Source: Lachnospiraceae bacterium (GTDB lineage Bacteria; Bacillota; Clostridia; Lachnospirales; Lachnospiraceae). From it: 50,190 nt of DNA. The position numbers and the translations under genes were made by a program. The notes beneath the pieces were generated by a model that was given only the letters and a program-made list of their open reading frames with translations, ran no database searches and was not told the DNA's origin. Shown here piece after piece: positions 8,751-18,015 of the stretch (its first letter is position 1; the number at the start of each line of letters is the position of its first letter). The stretch spans positions 1-50,190 of the forward strand of contig CAAGQC010000039.1 in the NCBI GenBank assembly GCA_900771995.1. The letters are read 5' to 3'.

Positions 8751-9193
8751 TCGTTACCTTCTCTGAAAAATGTATCCAGTTTTCCCAGACATTTGATCAA
8801 TGTCCGCATTTCCTCCTCGTCCAGATCACGAATGACCGTGTGGATCATTTTCTTGTGGAAATCCCTGTGGTGGAAAAAGGCTTTCCGGCCCTTCTCCGTC
8901 AGAGTCACCAGCACCACCCGTTTGTCCTGCGTGCTGCGGTTGCGCTCCAGGTATCCTTTTTTCTCCAGACTGTTCATATTCGTGGTCAGGGTGCCCACAG
9001 TGACATGCAGCTCCCCGGCGATCCGGGACATGCTCTTGGGCTCCTCGATGCCAATGGCTTCGAGGATGTGCATGTCATTATTCGAGATGTCTTTGAATTC
9101 CTCGGTGATCACCGCTTTTGCTTCCGCGTCCATCACGTTGTGGAACAGATTTACCAATAGTTCATTCAGTACCCGGTGATTGCTCTTCTCCAT
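8744..9193 (-). CDS. fabT: MarR-family regulator, probable FabT
   Basis: The ATG at 9193 has AGAGGAAA directly upstream and gives 149 residues, the usual MarR/FabT length; the longer frame reaching into fabH has no ribosome binding site. A winged helix is visible around residues 50-115 (SMSRIAGELHVTVGTLTTNM followed by LEKKGYLERNRSTQDKR). It is the last gene of the fatty-acid operon, and the operon promoter carries two FabT-like operators, so repression of this operon in response to acyl-ACP, as known for streptococcal and lactococcal FabT, is a strong inference. In those organisms fabT usually comes early in the cluster; here it is last. Confidence 0.8.
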   Translation of the reverse strand: MEKSNHRVLNELLVNLFHNVMDAEAKAVITEEFKDISNNDMHILEAIGIEEPKSMSRIAGELHVTVGTLTTNMNSLEKKGYLERNRSTQDKRVVLVTLTEKGRKAFFHHRDFHKKMIHTVIRDLDEEEMRTLIKCLGKLDTFFREGNEE

Positions 9194-9309
9194 AGTTTCC
9201 TCTACGATATCTGGAATTTCTCTGTCGTATGTCCACGATCCTTCGAAGCCGCCTTCTCTGACACGTATCCGCAGTGTCCCGGCGCTCCGAATCATTTTCA
9301 GTATACCGT

Positions 9310-10314
9310 CTACCAGGTGATCACGCAAGCCCCTATCGTAAGCCCGGCACCGAATCCCGCCAGAACGATACGATCTCCCCTATGCAGTCTCTCCTGCCTG
9401 TTCAGTTCATCCAAAAGCACAGGAATGGAAGCTGATGACATATTACCTACCCGTTCCAGGTTGGTAGGAAATCGTTCTCTGTCGGCATGCAGTCTTTTGG
9501 CAACAGCGTCAATGATGCGGGCATTCGCCTGATGCAGGACAAACAGATCGATATCCCCCACGGTAAGCCCGGCATCCTGCAATGCCTCCTCGATGCATTG
9601 CGGCACCCGTCTGGTAGCAAACCGGTACACCTCCTGCCCATCCATCTTAATAGAAAGAGACTCATCTTCCGTTACAGTAACAGAGTTGCCAAAAGGAGTC
9701 CTCAGTTCTCGCGCTCCGCACTTTAACACCTCTCCGCCTGCGCCGTCGGAATGAAGTGCTCGTCCTAGGATTCTACCCGTTATTCTGTTTTCCTCAAATG
9801 TTTCCTCGCAGCCTTCCACAACCACCGCGCCGGCGCCATCTCCAAACAGAATACAACTGCCACGATCCGTCCAGTCCACCAGCTTGGACAGCACCTCACT
9901 TCCGATGACCAAAGCATTTTTTACCAATCCCATTTGCAGATAGGCATCTGCGGTATTCAGGGCAAATAAAAAGCCGGAGCATGCTGCATTCACATCAAAA
10001 GCGAGTGCATTTGCTGCACCGATCATCGCCTGTACCTGGCAGGCACAGCAGGGCAGATACATCTCCGGAGAACAGGTTGCCAGCAGGATCAAATCGATGT
10101 CTTCTGCCTTTTTTCCTGCCTGCTCCAAAGCCCTGCGAGCCGCATCGGCCGCAAGTGTTACTACTGTCTCTCCCGTAGACACATGTCGTCCGGTGATCCC
10201 TGTACGCTCTCTGATCCATTCATCGGAAGTTTCCACCATTCCTTCCAACTCTTTATTATTTACAGTTCTGCCCGGAAGTGCACTTCCGGTTCCGGTAATT
10301 TTAGTGGTTTTCAC
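9310..10314 (-). CDS. fabH: Beta-ketoacyl-ACP synthase III (FabH)
   Basis: The start is the GTG at 10314, overlapping the upstream stop as GTGA and preceded by GGAGG at seven bases; the longer in-frame reading is rejected. The 334-residue enzyme condenses acetyl-CoA with malonyl-ACP to begin fatty-acid synthesis. The active Cys is in NAACSGF (Cys112, same number as in E. coli), the His in LHQANARI, and the Asn in GNMSSASIP. It is near the 3' end of the operon, after the second FabK-like gene and before fabT. Confidence 0.96.
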   Translation of the reverse strand: MKTTKITGTGSALPGRTVNNKELEGMVETSDEWIRERTGITGRHVSTGETVVTLAADAARRALEQAGKKAEDIDLILLATCSPEMYLPCCACQVQAMIGAANALAFDVNAACSGFLFALNTADAYLQMGLVKNALVIGSEVLSKLVDWTDRGSCILFGDGAGAVVVEGCEETFEENRITGRILGRALHSDGAGGEVLKCGARELRTPFGNSVTVTEDESLSIKMDGQEVYRFATRRVPQCIEEALQDAGLTVGDIDLFVLHQANARIIDAVAKRLHADRERFPTNLERVGNMSSASIPVLLDELNRQERLHRGDRIVLAGFGAGLTIGACVITW

Positions 10315-11372
10315 GCCAATTCCTCCATAATATCCGCAACCCTCTCGATTCTTGCGGCTCGATACGCATTGCTGCCACAAAACAGCAAGCCATTGTCCAC
10401 ATCTCCTACTGCCGCATTGATCAGTGCCCGGGTAATACAGTAAGGTGCCGTCACCGGATTGCAGCTTTTAATACAATGTCTGCAGCCCGTCATAAACCGT
10501 TCGCCCCTTGCGACTTTTTCCAGAAAAGCATTCTGTATGGCTCTCCCAGGCATTCCCACAGGGCTTTTGACAATGACAATATCTTCCTTTTGTGCATGGA
10601 TGTATGCCTGCTTATAAGCATCCGCTGCATCGCATTCTTCCGTAGTCACGAAACGTGTTCCCAACTGCACTCCCGCAGCTCCCAGCGCTATACAATGATC
10701 CATCTCTTCTTTTGTATAAACGCCTCCGGCCGCAATCAGCGGAATTCCAAGCTCATTTGCCTGACGGATCATAGCTGTCAATTCCCGTTCGTATCCTTGC
10801 GGAGTATAAGCGTCCAGTTCCTCGTTGCTAAAGCCCAGATGCCCGCCAGCAAGCGGTCCCTCTGCCACAATAAAATCCGGCTTTCTGTCATATTTTTTGA
10901 TCCAATATTTTGTGATTACCGATAATGCCCGACAACTGGACACAATAGGCGCCAGCATGGTTCGATGACTGCGACCGGTCATTTCCGCTTCCGTCTGTGT
11001 CACAACCTCCGGCAAATTAAGCGGAAGTCCCGCTCCGGAGATAATGCAGTCTGTGCCTGCCAAAACTGCTGCCCTTACATATTCTTCATATTTCTGCGTA
11101 GCCACCATGATATTGACTCCGACAGGGCCGCCGGCTGCCAGTTTTCTGGCCTTTTCAATTTCTTTTCCGATGGTACGCAGATTGCAGGCAATGGGATCCC
11201 TGTCAAAATCCGGCTCCCGAAATCCGATCTGCGCGGTAGATATAATGCCAATGCCTCCGGCTGCCGCCACCGCTCCTGCCAGTCCGGATAGGCTGATGCC
11301 CACGCCCATGCCGCCTTGTATCACAGGGATATCAGCATGTAAATCTCCTATGCTCAATTTTCTGTTATTCAT
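10311..11372 (-). CDS. Second FabK-like flavoenzyme (nitronate monooxygenase family)
   Basis: A 353-residue TIM-barrel flavoprotein of the FabK / 2-nitropropane dioxygenase family. Seen: VIQGGMGVGIS near the N-terminus, SGAGLPLNLP, AEGPLAGGHLG and AAGGVYT with LGTRFV for FMN binding. It differs from the first FabK in a C-terminal Cys motif (CRHCIKSCNP, then APYC about ten residues later) that could hold a metal or Fe-S cluster. It starts 29 bases after accDA and its stop overlaps the fabH start. It may be a second enoyl-ACP reductase or a nitronate-type enzyme; the substrate cannot be told from the sequence. Confidence 0.75.
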   Translation of the reverse strand: MNNRKLSIGDLHADIPVIQGGMGVGISLSGLAGAVAAAGGIGIISTAQIGFREPDFDRDPIACNLRTIGKEIEKARKLAAGGPVGVNIMVATQKYEEYVRAAVLAGTDCIISGAGLPLNLPEVVTQTEAEMTGRSHRTMLAPIVSSCRALSVITKYWIKKYDRKPDFIVAEGPLAGGHLGFSNEELDAYTPQGYERELTAMIRQANELGIPLIAAGGVYTKEEMDHCIALGAAGVQLGTRFVTTEECDAADAYKQAYIHAQKEDIVIVKSPVGMPGRAIQNAFLEKVARGERFMTGCRHCIKSCNPVTAPYCITRALINAAVGDVDNGLLFCGSNAYRAARIERVADIMEELA

Positions 11373-11401
11373 TCCGCCGTCACCTCATGCCGTCTTCGAC
11401 T

Positions 11402-13048
11402 TTAGTACTTGCGGAATCTTTCATAGCGCTCCTCCGCAATTTGTTCTCCGGTCATTCCTGTATATTTTTGCAGGAATTCCTTAATATGCTCCTTCAGGTA
11501 GCCGCCGATAGCTTCCACGGTCTTATTATCAGCACCACCATATTCCGGTACAATCCGTTCGATCACACCAAGGCGCTTCAAATCTTCCGATGTGATGCTC
11601 ATAACCTCACTGGCTTCTCTGGCTCTGTCGGCATCTTTCCATAATATAGAAGCAAATCCCTCCGGAGACAAAATGGAATAGGTAGCATTTTCCATCATCC
11701 ACACTTCATTGCCAACTGCGGTCGCCAGAGCACCACCGCTGCCGCCTTCTCCGATGAGAATGCACAGTACCGGCACCTTCAAGGAAGACATTTCCAGCAG
11801 ATTTCTGGCAATAGCTTCTCCCTGCCCTCTCTCTTCCGCTTCCACACCGCAGAATGCTCCCGGAGTATTTACGAAGCTTATGATGGGACGGTTGAATTTC
11901 TCAGCCTGCTTCATCAGACGCAAAGTCTTGCGATAGCCTTCCGGCATGGGCATGCCATAGTTGCGCTTGGCACACTCCGTAAAGTCCTTACCCTTGACAT
12001 CTGCGATCACAGTCACCGGCTGTCCGTCCAGAAATGCCACAGCACCTACCAGTGCCTTATCATCTCCGTAATTGCGATCCCCATGAGCCTCTACCACATA
12101 GTCAAAAATATAGGGAATATAATCCGTTGCAGCAGGTCTTGTCACCTGTCTGACCGCCTTCACCTTTTCCCATGCCGTTCTGGGAAGGGTCAGGATGGAA
12201 CGCTCCTTAACGATCTCCGTGGGTTCAAAATGGAAATCCAGATTTTTTTTAAAATCGGCATAATTTCCCTCCTGACATTGATGGGTCTTGATCAGGAAAT
12301 ATAATGTCTTCTTCAAGTTCTCTCTGCGAACGATGCCGTCCACAAAACCATGCTCCTGCAAGAACTCTGCCGTCTGGAATCCCTCCGGCAGTCGCTGACC
12401 CAGCGTCTGTTTAATGACTCTGGGACCCGCAAATCCGATCAGCGCACCGGGCTCTGCCATGATCACATCTCCCAGCATGGCAAAACTTGCCGTCACACCG
12501 CCCGTGGTAGGATCAGTCAGGATCGTCGCATAGAGTAGACCGGCTTCCCCATGTCTCTGTACCGCAGCCGATGTCTTTGCCATCTGCATTAGTGATACGA
12601 TTCCCTCCTGCATTCTCGCACCTCCGGAACAGCAAAAGATAAATACCGGCAATTTTAATTTCGTAGCTCTTTCTATTGCCCGGGTGATCTTCTCCCCTAC
12701 TACATGTCCCATGCTTCCCATCATGAATTTGGACTCGCAGATGCCAATCACGGCTTTTTCTCCGTATATTTCACACTCGCCTACAGTGACAGCCTCTTTT
12801 ACGCCGGATTTTTCTCTGGCCTCCGCCAGCTTTTCCTCATACCCCTCATAATTCAGGGGATTCGTATCCTGCATCTCCTCGAACCAGGGAATAAAACTTT
12901 TTCTGTCCGCCACCATTCGGATACGATTGTTGGTTTTTACACGAAAATAGTAACCGCATTCATAGCAGACATATTTATTCTTTGCTGCCCGATCCCGGTT
13001 GATCATTTTTTTACATTTTGGACATTTGATCTCTACATCGATATCCAT
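11402..13048 (-). CDS. accDA: Fused acetyl-CoA carboxylase carboxyltransferase, beta plus alpha (AccD-AccA)
   Basis: One 548-residue chain holds both carboxyltransferase subunits. The AccD half (about 1-270) begins with a four-Cys zinc ribbon (CPKC ... CYEC) and has CSGGARMQEG; the AccA half (about 285-548) has NTPGAFCGVEAEERGQ and GEGGSGGALA. The ATG at 13048 has AGAGGTG upstream, better than the GTG that overlaps the fabZ stop. The enzyme transfers CO2 from biotin to acetyl-CoA, giving malonyl-CoA. The biotin carrier and biotin carboxylase genes (accB, accC) are not in this operon. The reading frame is continuous, so this is a real fusion and not an assembly of two ORFs. Confidence 0.95.
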   Translation of the reverse strand: MDIDVEIKCPKCKKMINRDRAAKNKYVCYECGYYFRVKTNNRIRMVADRKSFIPWFEEMQDTNPLNYEGYEEKLAEAREKSGVKEAVTVGECEIYGEKAVIGICESKFMMGSMGHVVGEKITRAIERATKLKLPVFIFCCSGGARMQEGIVSLMQMAKTSAAVQRHGEAGLLYATILTDPTTGGVTASFAMLGDVIMAEPGALIGFAGPRVIKQTLGQRLPEGFQTAEFLQEHGFVDGIVRRENLKKTLYFLIKTHQCQEGNYADFKKNLDFHFEPTEIVKERSILTLPRTAWEKVKAVRQVTRPAATDYIPYIFDYVVEAHGDRNYGDDKALVGAVAFLDGQPVTVIADVKGKDFTECAKRNYGMPMPEGYRKTLRLMKQAEKFNRPIISFVNTPGAFCGVEAEERGQGEAIARNLLEMSSLKVPVLCILIGEGGSGGALATAVGNEVWMMENATYSILSPEGFASILWKDADRAREASEVMSITSEDLKRLGVIERIVPEYGGADNKTVEAIGGYLKEHIKEFLQKYTGMTGEQIAEERYERFRKY

Positions 13049-13065
13049 ACTTTCACCTCTTTTTA

Positions 13066-13494
13066 TCACTTCAGTGCAAAAGTAAGTTCTGCCTTTGCAG
13101 CAAGCTTTCCATTCACTCTGGCTACCGCTTCTCCGACACCAACCGGACCTTTGCTTCGAATAATAGTCGTTTCCAGTTCCAGGACATCGCCCGGCCGCAC
13201 CATCTGCTTAAATTTTGCCTTATCGATCCCGGCAAAATAAGCCGTTTTCCCACGATTCTCCGGCAAAGCCAAAATTGCCACCGCCCCGGTCTGTGCCAGA
13301 GCTTCCACGATCAGCACTCCCGGCATTACCGGATTTCCCGGAAAATGTCCCGCAAAATAAGGCTCATTAAAAGTCACATTTTTGCGTCCCAATGCCCGCA
13401 CGCCGGGTTCAAGCTCTTCAATCGTATCAATCAACAAAAAAGGATGCCTATGGGGCAGAATCTCCATAATCTCCTGCGTGTTATATACTGACAT
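13066..13494 (-). CDS. fabZ: 3-hydroxyacyl-ACP dehydratase FabZ
   Basis: A 142-residue hot-dog-fold dehydratase that removes water from 3-hydroxyacyl-ACP in the elongation cycle. The catalytic pair His50 and Glu64 lies in HFPGNPVMPGVLIVEA, and the N-terminal LPHRHPFLLID motif is intact. It sits between fabF and accDA. In many clostridial clusters accB and accC flank fabZ; both are missing here. Confidence 0.96.
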   Translation of the reverse strand: MSVYNTQEIMEILPHRHPFLLIDTIEELEPGVRALGRKNVTFNEPYFAGHFPGNPVMPGVLIVEALAQTGAVAILALPENRGKTAYFAGIDKAKFKQMVRPGDVLELETTIIRSKGPVGVGEAVARVNGKLAAKAELTFALK

Positions 13495-13560
13495 AATCTC
13501 TCTTCCTCACCTTTCTTTTGCGCGCTCTGTAAGCCCGCCGTCAAATCAGGTTCTATATTT

Positions 13561-14802
13561 TCAATCAGCGTATTTTTTCAAAAGCAGACTCGCATTATGA
13601 CCGCCGAATCCCAGAGAATTGGTCAGTGCATAAGACACCTCTTCCGTATAGCTTTCTTTGCAATAATTCAGATCCAGTTCTTCCTCTGTCTCCTGTAATC
13701 CTACGGTACGATGGATAAATCCTTCCTGCAGTTCTTTGACACAGGTTACGAATTCTATCGCGCCGGCAGCTCCCAAAAGGTGACCCACCATAGATTTCGT
13801 GGAATTGATCTTCATTTTATAAGCATGATCTCCAAAGGCCAACTTGATCGCTCTGGTCTCGAAAAGATCATTATGGTGGGTACTTGTTCCATGTGCATTA
13901 ATATAAGTAAGTTCTTCCGGTGCCACCCCACCGTCTTTTAAGGCGTTTAACATAGCCGTTGCCGCTCCGCCGCCATCCTCCGCCGGAGAGGTAATGTGAT
14001 AGGCATCGGAAGAACAGCCATAGCCGATCAGTTCGGCATAGATCTTTGCCCCGCGGCGTTTTGCGTGTTCCAGCTCCTCCAGCACTACAATGGCAGAGCC
14101 TTCACCCATAACAAAACCATCTCTGTCTTTATCAAAAGGAATGGAGCATCTGGTAGGATCTTCGCTGAATGACAGTGCTGTCAGTGCAGAAAATCCGGCA
14201 ATTCCAATCGGTGTAATGGAGCTCTCCGTTCCTCCTGCCACACAGACATCCGCATCACCGTACTGAATGGTTCGGTAAGCCTCTCCGATAGAGTGAGTAC
14301 CTGTTGCGCAGGCAGTTACCACGTTCAGGCTTTTTCCCTTCAGTCCGTAAGCAATACTCACATTGCCCGCTGCCATATTGGAAATCATGAGTGGCACCAA
14401 CAGGGGACCTACTCTGCCGGGGCCTTTTTCCTTCAGGCGGTCATATTCTCTCTCCATAGCCTGCAGACTGCCAATTCCGCTTCCCACAAAACAGCCTACC
14501 CGATAAGGATCTTCCTGTTCCATGTTAAGTCCGGCATCTTCAATTGCCTGTCCTGCTGCCGCTACCGCAAACTGACTGAACTGCTCCATTCTGCGGGCTG
14601 CCTTTTTGTCCATATAATTGCCAGGATCAAAATCCTTCACCTCTGCAGCCAGTTTACAACGGTAATCTGTGGTATCAAAATACGTGATGGGGCCGAAACC
14701 GGTTTTTCCTTCCTGAATGCCGTCCCAAAATTCTTCTATACTGTTACCAATCGGAGTGATCGCTCCCATACCAGTTACTACAACTCTTCTCTTTTCAGCC
14801 AT
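13561..14802 (-). CDS. fabF: Beta-ketoacyl-ACP synthase II (FabF)
   Basis: A 413-residue condensing enzyme that extends acyl-ACP with malonyl-ACP. The catalytic Cys165 is in TACATGTHS, the two His in INAHGTSTHHND and KSMVGHLLGAAG. Length and motifs are normal. It lies 133 bases after fabG, the largest gap of the operon, and 66 bases before fabZ. Confidence 0.96.
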   Translation of the reverse strand: MAEKRRVVVTGMGAITPIGNSIEEFWDGIQEGKTGFGPITYFDTTDYRCKLAAEVKDFDPGNYMDKKAARRMEQFSQFAVAAAGQAIEDAGLNMEQEDPYRVGCFVGSGIGSLQAMEREYDRLKEKGPGRVGPLLVPLMISNMAAGNVSIAYGLKGKSLNVVTACATGTHSIGEAYRTIQYGDADVCVAGGTESSITPIGIAGFSALTALSFSEDPTRCSIPFDKDRDGFVMGEGSAIVVLEELEHAKRRGAKIYAELIGYGCSSDAYHITSPAEDGGGAATAMLNALKDGGVAPEELTYINAHGTSTHHNDLFETRAIKLAFGDHAYKMKINSTKSMVGHLLGAAGAIEFVTCVKELQEGFIHRTVGLQETEEELDLNYCKESYTEEVSYALTNSLGFGGHNASLLLKKYAD

Positions 14803-14935
14803 ATATTTTCCAATCTCCCTTACATCCGTGATGTGTCTCTTTCTGCCATCGTCGCTTCATATTGTTATGTATTCTATGTAACCGCCTGCCGTGTTCCATC
14901 ACATTGCCATGCAGGCATCCGGCTCTATACGTACA

Positions 14936-15676
14936 TCACATCGCCATGCCGCCGTCCACGCACAGCACCTGTCCGGTGATATAGTCAGAGGTTTCCTCTG
15001 CCAGGAACAAAACCGCCTGTGCCACGGCTTCCGGTGTGCCCATTTTCCCAAGAGGGATCTGCTTTACAGCGTTCTCCTGTACTGCAGTCGGGAGCTTTTC
15101 TGTCATATCAGTACGAATAAAGCCGGGTGCTACAGCATTCACGCAGACATTCCGGGAAGCCAGTTCCCTGGCCACACTTTTGGTCAGGCCGATGAGCCCT
15201 GCCTTGGAGGCAGAATAGTTAGCCTGACCGGCATTCCCCAGAATACCGCTAACAGAAGAAATATTGATAATCTTCCCGTAACGCTGCTTCATAAACGCTT
15301 TTGTCAGGTGTCTTATCATATAAAAAGCACCTTTTAGATTTGTATCCAGCACCGTATCAAATTCTTCCTCTGACATTCGAACAATCAGATTATCCCGGGT
15401 AATTCCTGCATTATTTACCAGAATATCCACTCTGCCGTATTTATCTAGCACTGCCTTTGCAAAAGCTTCACCCTCAGCAAAATCTGCCACATTGCATTTC
15501 ATGGCTTCTGCACAACCTCCGGCTGCCTTTATGTCCGCTGCAACAGCCTCCGCAGCTTCGGCAGAACCGTTATAATTAATGATCACCGTTGCACCGTTGC
15601 CTGCCAGCGTCCGTGCAATCTCTCTTCCGATTCCCCGGGATGCTCCTGTTACGATTGCAATTTTTCCTGTCAACAT
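14936..15676 (-). CDS. fabG: 3-oxoacyl-ACP reductase FabG
   Basis: A 246-residue short-chain dehydrogenase that reduces 3-ketoacyl-ACP with NADPH. Seen: the dinucleotide motif TGASRGIG (10-17), NNAG (88-91), and the catalytic residues Ser140 or Ser141, Tyr154 and Lys158 (YSASK). The C-terminus ends with the typical TGQVLCVDGGMAM. Its ATG overlaps the end of fabD by seven bases. Confidence 0.96.
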   Translation of the reverse strand: MLTGKIAIVTGASRGIGREIARTLAGNGATVIINYNGSAEAAEAVAADIKAAGGCAEAMKCNVADFAEGEAFAKAVLDKYGRVDILVNNAGITRDNLIVRMSEEEFDTVLDTNLKGAFYMIRHLTKAFMKQRYGKIINISSVSGILGNAGQANYSASKAGLIGLTKSVARELASRNVCVNAVAPGFIRTDMTEKLPTAVQENAVKQIPLGKMGTPEAVAQAVLFLAEETSDYITGQVLCVDGGMAM

Positions 15677-16662
15677 GCCAGTTCCTCCATGACCCGTTCC
15701 AGATCCTCCGGTTTCTCTATGTTGTATACTTTTACATTTCGGTCAATCTTGCGGATGAAGCTGCTGAGAGTCCGTCCGGGGCCAATCTCCACGAAGGTGT
15801 CCACGCCATCGGCGATCATCCGCTCCACGCTCTGGGTAAAGCGTACCGGGCTGGACACCTGCTGTTCCAGTAATTCTGTGACTTGTGACGCATCTGTCAC
15901 ATAATCTGCGGTCACATTGGACAGGTAGGGGATCCACGGGGAATCGATCTTCACACTGTCCAGTTCTCTCGCCAGCCGTTTCCCCGCCTCTTTTAACAGA
16001 GCGGAATGGAAGGGGCCGCTGACTTTCAGGGGGACACATCGTTTGGCGCCTTCTGCTTTCAGGGCTTCGGCAGCTGCCTCCACCGCTTTTGCTTCACCGG
16101 TGATCACAATCTGCCCGGGGCAGTTATAGTTGGCCACGGAGACCACGCTTCCGGTGTCTTTTGCCGTCTGTTCGCAGATTTTCGCCACCGTTTCCCCGTC
16201 CAGTCCCAATACGGCTGTCATAGCGCCGCCTTCGGGATAGGCCTCCTGCATATAGATGCCGCGTTTGCGGATCACCCGGAACAGATCCGGCAGTTCCATC
16301 ACATTGCTGGCGGCCAGGGCTCCATATTCTCCGAGGCTCAGTCCCGCTGCCATCTCCGCTTTCAGGCCTTTTGCTTCCAATACTTTCAGAATGGCGACTT
16401 CCATGGTCAGCATGGCGATCTGGGTATATTCCGTAATATTGAGATAAGGATTTTCCTCAAAAGTCAGCTGTTCCATGGAATACGGATGTCCGCTTACCGC
16501 CTGCTGTTCCCGTTTGTCCTGCCAATACAGATTCTGGAGCACCTTGTCTGCCAGCTTCCATACCGCCTGTGCTTCCGGGTAAGTGTCGTAGAACTCCTTG
16601 CCCATTCCTATGTACTGGGATCCCTGTCCCGGGAATAAATATGCGATTTTGCCCATTTTCAT
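15670..16662 (-). CDS. fabD: Malonyl-CoA:ACP transacylase FabD
   Basis: A 330-residue transacylase that loads malonate on ACP. Seen: FPGQGSQ (10-16), the nucleophile Ser109 in GLSLGEYG, and the His in SGPFHSAL. Two close starts are possible: M1 at 16662 with AGGAG only three bases away, or M3 at 16656 with nine bases of spacing; the latter may be the real one. It overlaps fabG by seven bases. Confidence 0.95.
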   Translation of the reverse strand: MKMGKIAYLFPGQGSQYIGMGKEFYDTYPEAQAVWKLADKVLQNLYWQDKREQQAVSGHPYSMEQLTFEENPYLNITEYTQIAMLTMEVAILKVLEAKGLKAEMAAGLSLGEYGALAASNVMELPDLFRVIRKRGIYMQEAYPEGGAMTAVLGLDGETVAKICEQTAKDTGSVVSVANYNCPGQIVITGEAKAVEAAAEALKAEGAKRCVPLKVSGPFHSALLKEAGKRLARELDSVKIDSPWIPYLSNVTADYVTDASQVTELLEQQVSSPVRFTQSVERMIADGVDTFVEIGPGRTLSSFIRKIDRNVKVYNIEKPEDLERVMEELAC

Positions 16663-16671
16663 TCTCTCCTG

Positions 16672-17628
16672 TTACTGCATTTTTATTTGCGCTGCCCTCT
16701 GCTCCTGTGCTGTTACACACTCCCGGGCCTGCCGCACGATCTCTTCGATGATCTCCCGGCAGGTCTGCTCTTCGTGGATCAGTCCGGCAATCTGTCCCGC
16801 CATCAGGGTTCCGTTCACGGTGTCCCCGTCAATGACGGCTTTACGTAGAGATCCTAATGTCAACTGCTCCAGCTCCATGAAGTCTGCATTTTCCTTTTCC
16901 AGCTTCAGGTACTCTCTGGTCATCTGGTTCCGCAGGGAGCGCACCGGGTGTCCCGTGGACATTCCCGTCACCACGGAGTCAATATCCTTTGCCCGCAATA
17001 TCTGGTGCTTGTAGTTTTCATGGACGATGGATTCCTTCGATGCCACGAAACGGGTTCCCATCTGGATTCCTTCTGCTCCCAGCATAAATGCAGCCGCCAT
17101 ACCTCTACCATCTGCAATGCCTCCTGCTGCGATCACTGGAATAGATACGGCATCTACCACCTGAGGCACCAACGTCATCGTAGTGATAGAGCCGATATGT
17201 CCGCCGCTCTCCATGCCTTCTGCCACAACTGCATCCGCTCCGGCCCGCTCCATCATCTTCGCCATGGCTACACTTGCAACTACCGGAATGACTTTCACTC
17301 CGGCAGTCTTCCACAGATTCATATACTTTCCGGGATTTCCGGCGCCGGTAGTGACTACCTTTACGCCTTCTTCCACTACTATCTTTGCTACCTCATCAGC
17401 ATTCGGATTCAATAGCATGATATTCACTCCAAAGGGGTGATCCGTCAGTTCTTTACATTTGCGGATCTCTTCCCGTACTACTTCCGCCGGAGCAGAGGCA
17501 GCGCCAATTATCCCCAAGCCTCCGGCATTGGAAACCGCAGCCGCCAACCTGTGTTCTGCTACCCAGGCCATGCCTCCCTGAAAAACGGGATATTCAATTT
17601 GCAGAAGTTCTGTGATCTTTGTTCTCAT
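16672..17628 (-). CDS. fabK: Enoyl-ACP reductase II (FabK)
   Basis: A 318-residue FMN-dependent enoyl-ACP reductase of the FabK type, which performs the last reduction of each elongation round. Seen: YPVFQGGMAWVAEH (13-26), VTTGAGNPGKY, VVAEGMESGGHIG with the His usual in this family, AAGGIADGRGMAAA and MGTRFVASKES. No FabI gene is present in the window. It is the second gene of the operon, directly after acpP. Confidence 0.93.
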   Translation of the reverse strand: MRTKITELLQIEYPVFQGGMAWVAEHRLAAAVSNAGGLGIIGAASAPAEVVREEIRKCKELTDHPFGVNIMLLNPNADEVAKIVVEEGVKVVTTGAGNPGKYMNLWKTAGVKVIPVVASVAMAKMMERAGADAVVAEGMESGGHIGSITTMTLVPQVVDAVSIPVIAAGGIADGRGMAAAFMLGAEGIQMGTRFVASKESIVHENYKHQILRAKDIDSVVTGMSTGHPVRSLRNQMTREYLKLEKENADFMELEQLTLGSLRKAVIDGDTVNGTLMAGQIAGLIHEEQTCREIIEEIVRQARECVTAQEQRAAQIKMQ

Positions 17629-17696
17629 TGTCTGTCTCTTCCTTCCCTTCGCCCGTATTCCATGAGATGCCCGGGCGGACCACTCCCGTTTATTGC

Positions 17697-17930
17697 TTAT
17701 GCTTCCACGCCATGCTCCTGAATGTACTTGATTACATCACCTACAGTTGTCATGTTTTCCAACTCCTCTGAAGGAATGGATACTCCGTATTCCTCTTCAA
17801 AAGCCATTACCAGTTCAAACAGATCCAGGGAATCTACTTCCAGGTCTTCCTTGAAGCGAGTTTCTTCTGTAATCTCTACATTCTCCTGATTTAACTGATC
17901 CTTAATAATTACTGCTACTCTTTCTAACAT
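17697..17930 (-). CDS. acpP: Acyl carrier protein
   Basis: A 77-residue acidic helical protein. Ser34 in EVDSLDLFEL is the site for the 4'-phosphopantetheine arm that carries growing acyl chains. AGAGG precedes the ATG. It is the first gene of the fatty-acid operon, 79 bases downstream of the predicted transcription start, so its leader contains the FabT-like operators. Confidence 0.96.
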   Translation of the reverse strand: MLERVAVIIKDQLNQENVEITEETRFKEDLEVDSLDLFELVMAFEEEYGVSIPSEELENMTTVGDVIKYIQEHGVEA

Positions 17931-17974
17931 GTCGATTCCTCTCTTTATTCATTTTATGCATTTTAGGTTTATTA

Positions 17975-18006
17975 CTTTGACTCTCAATTATTTTGACACT
18001 CAAAGT
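17975..18006 (-). promoter_or_regulatory. Two FabT-type operators
   Basis: Two palindromes lie side by side: TTGA-CTC-TCAA (17977-17987) and TTTGA-CAC-TCAAA (17992-18004), centres 16 bases apart. The second matches the known FabT box pattern (TTTGA-N3-TCAAA with flanking A/T) fully; the first is slightly degenerate. Both lie just downstream of the predicted transcription start, where a bound repressor would block the polymerase. Confidence 0.82.
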
Positions 18007-18015
18007 AACACTTGA

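Noticed and set aside
9194..9328. N-terminal extension of the MarR gene overlapping fabH
   Set aside because: No ribosome binding site, residues unlike MarR proteins, and the internal ATG at 9193 has a good one.
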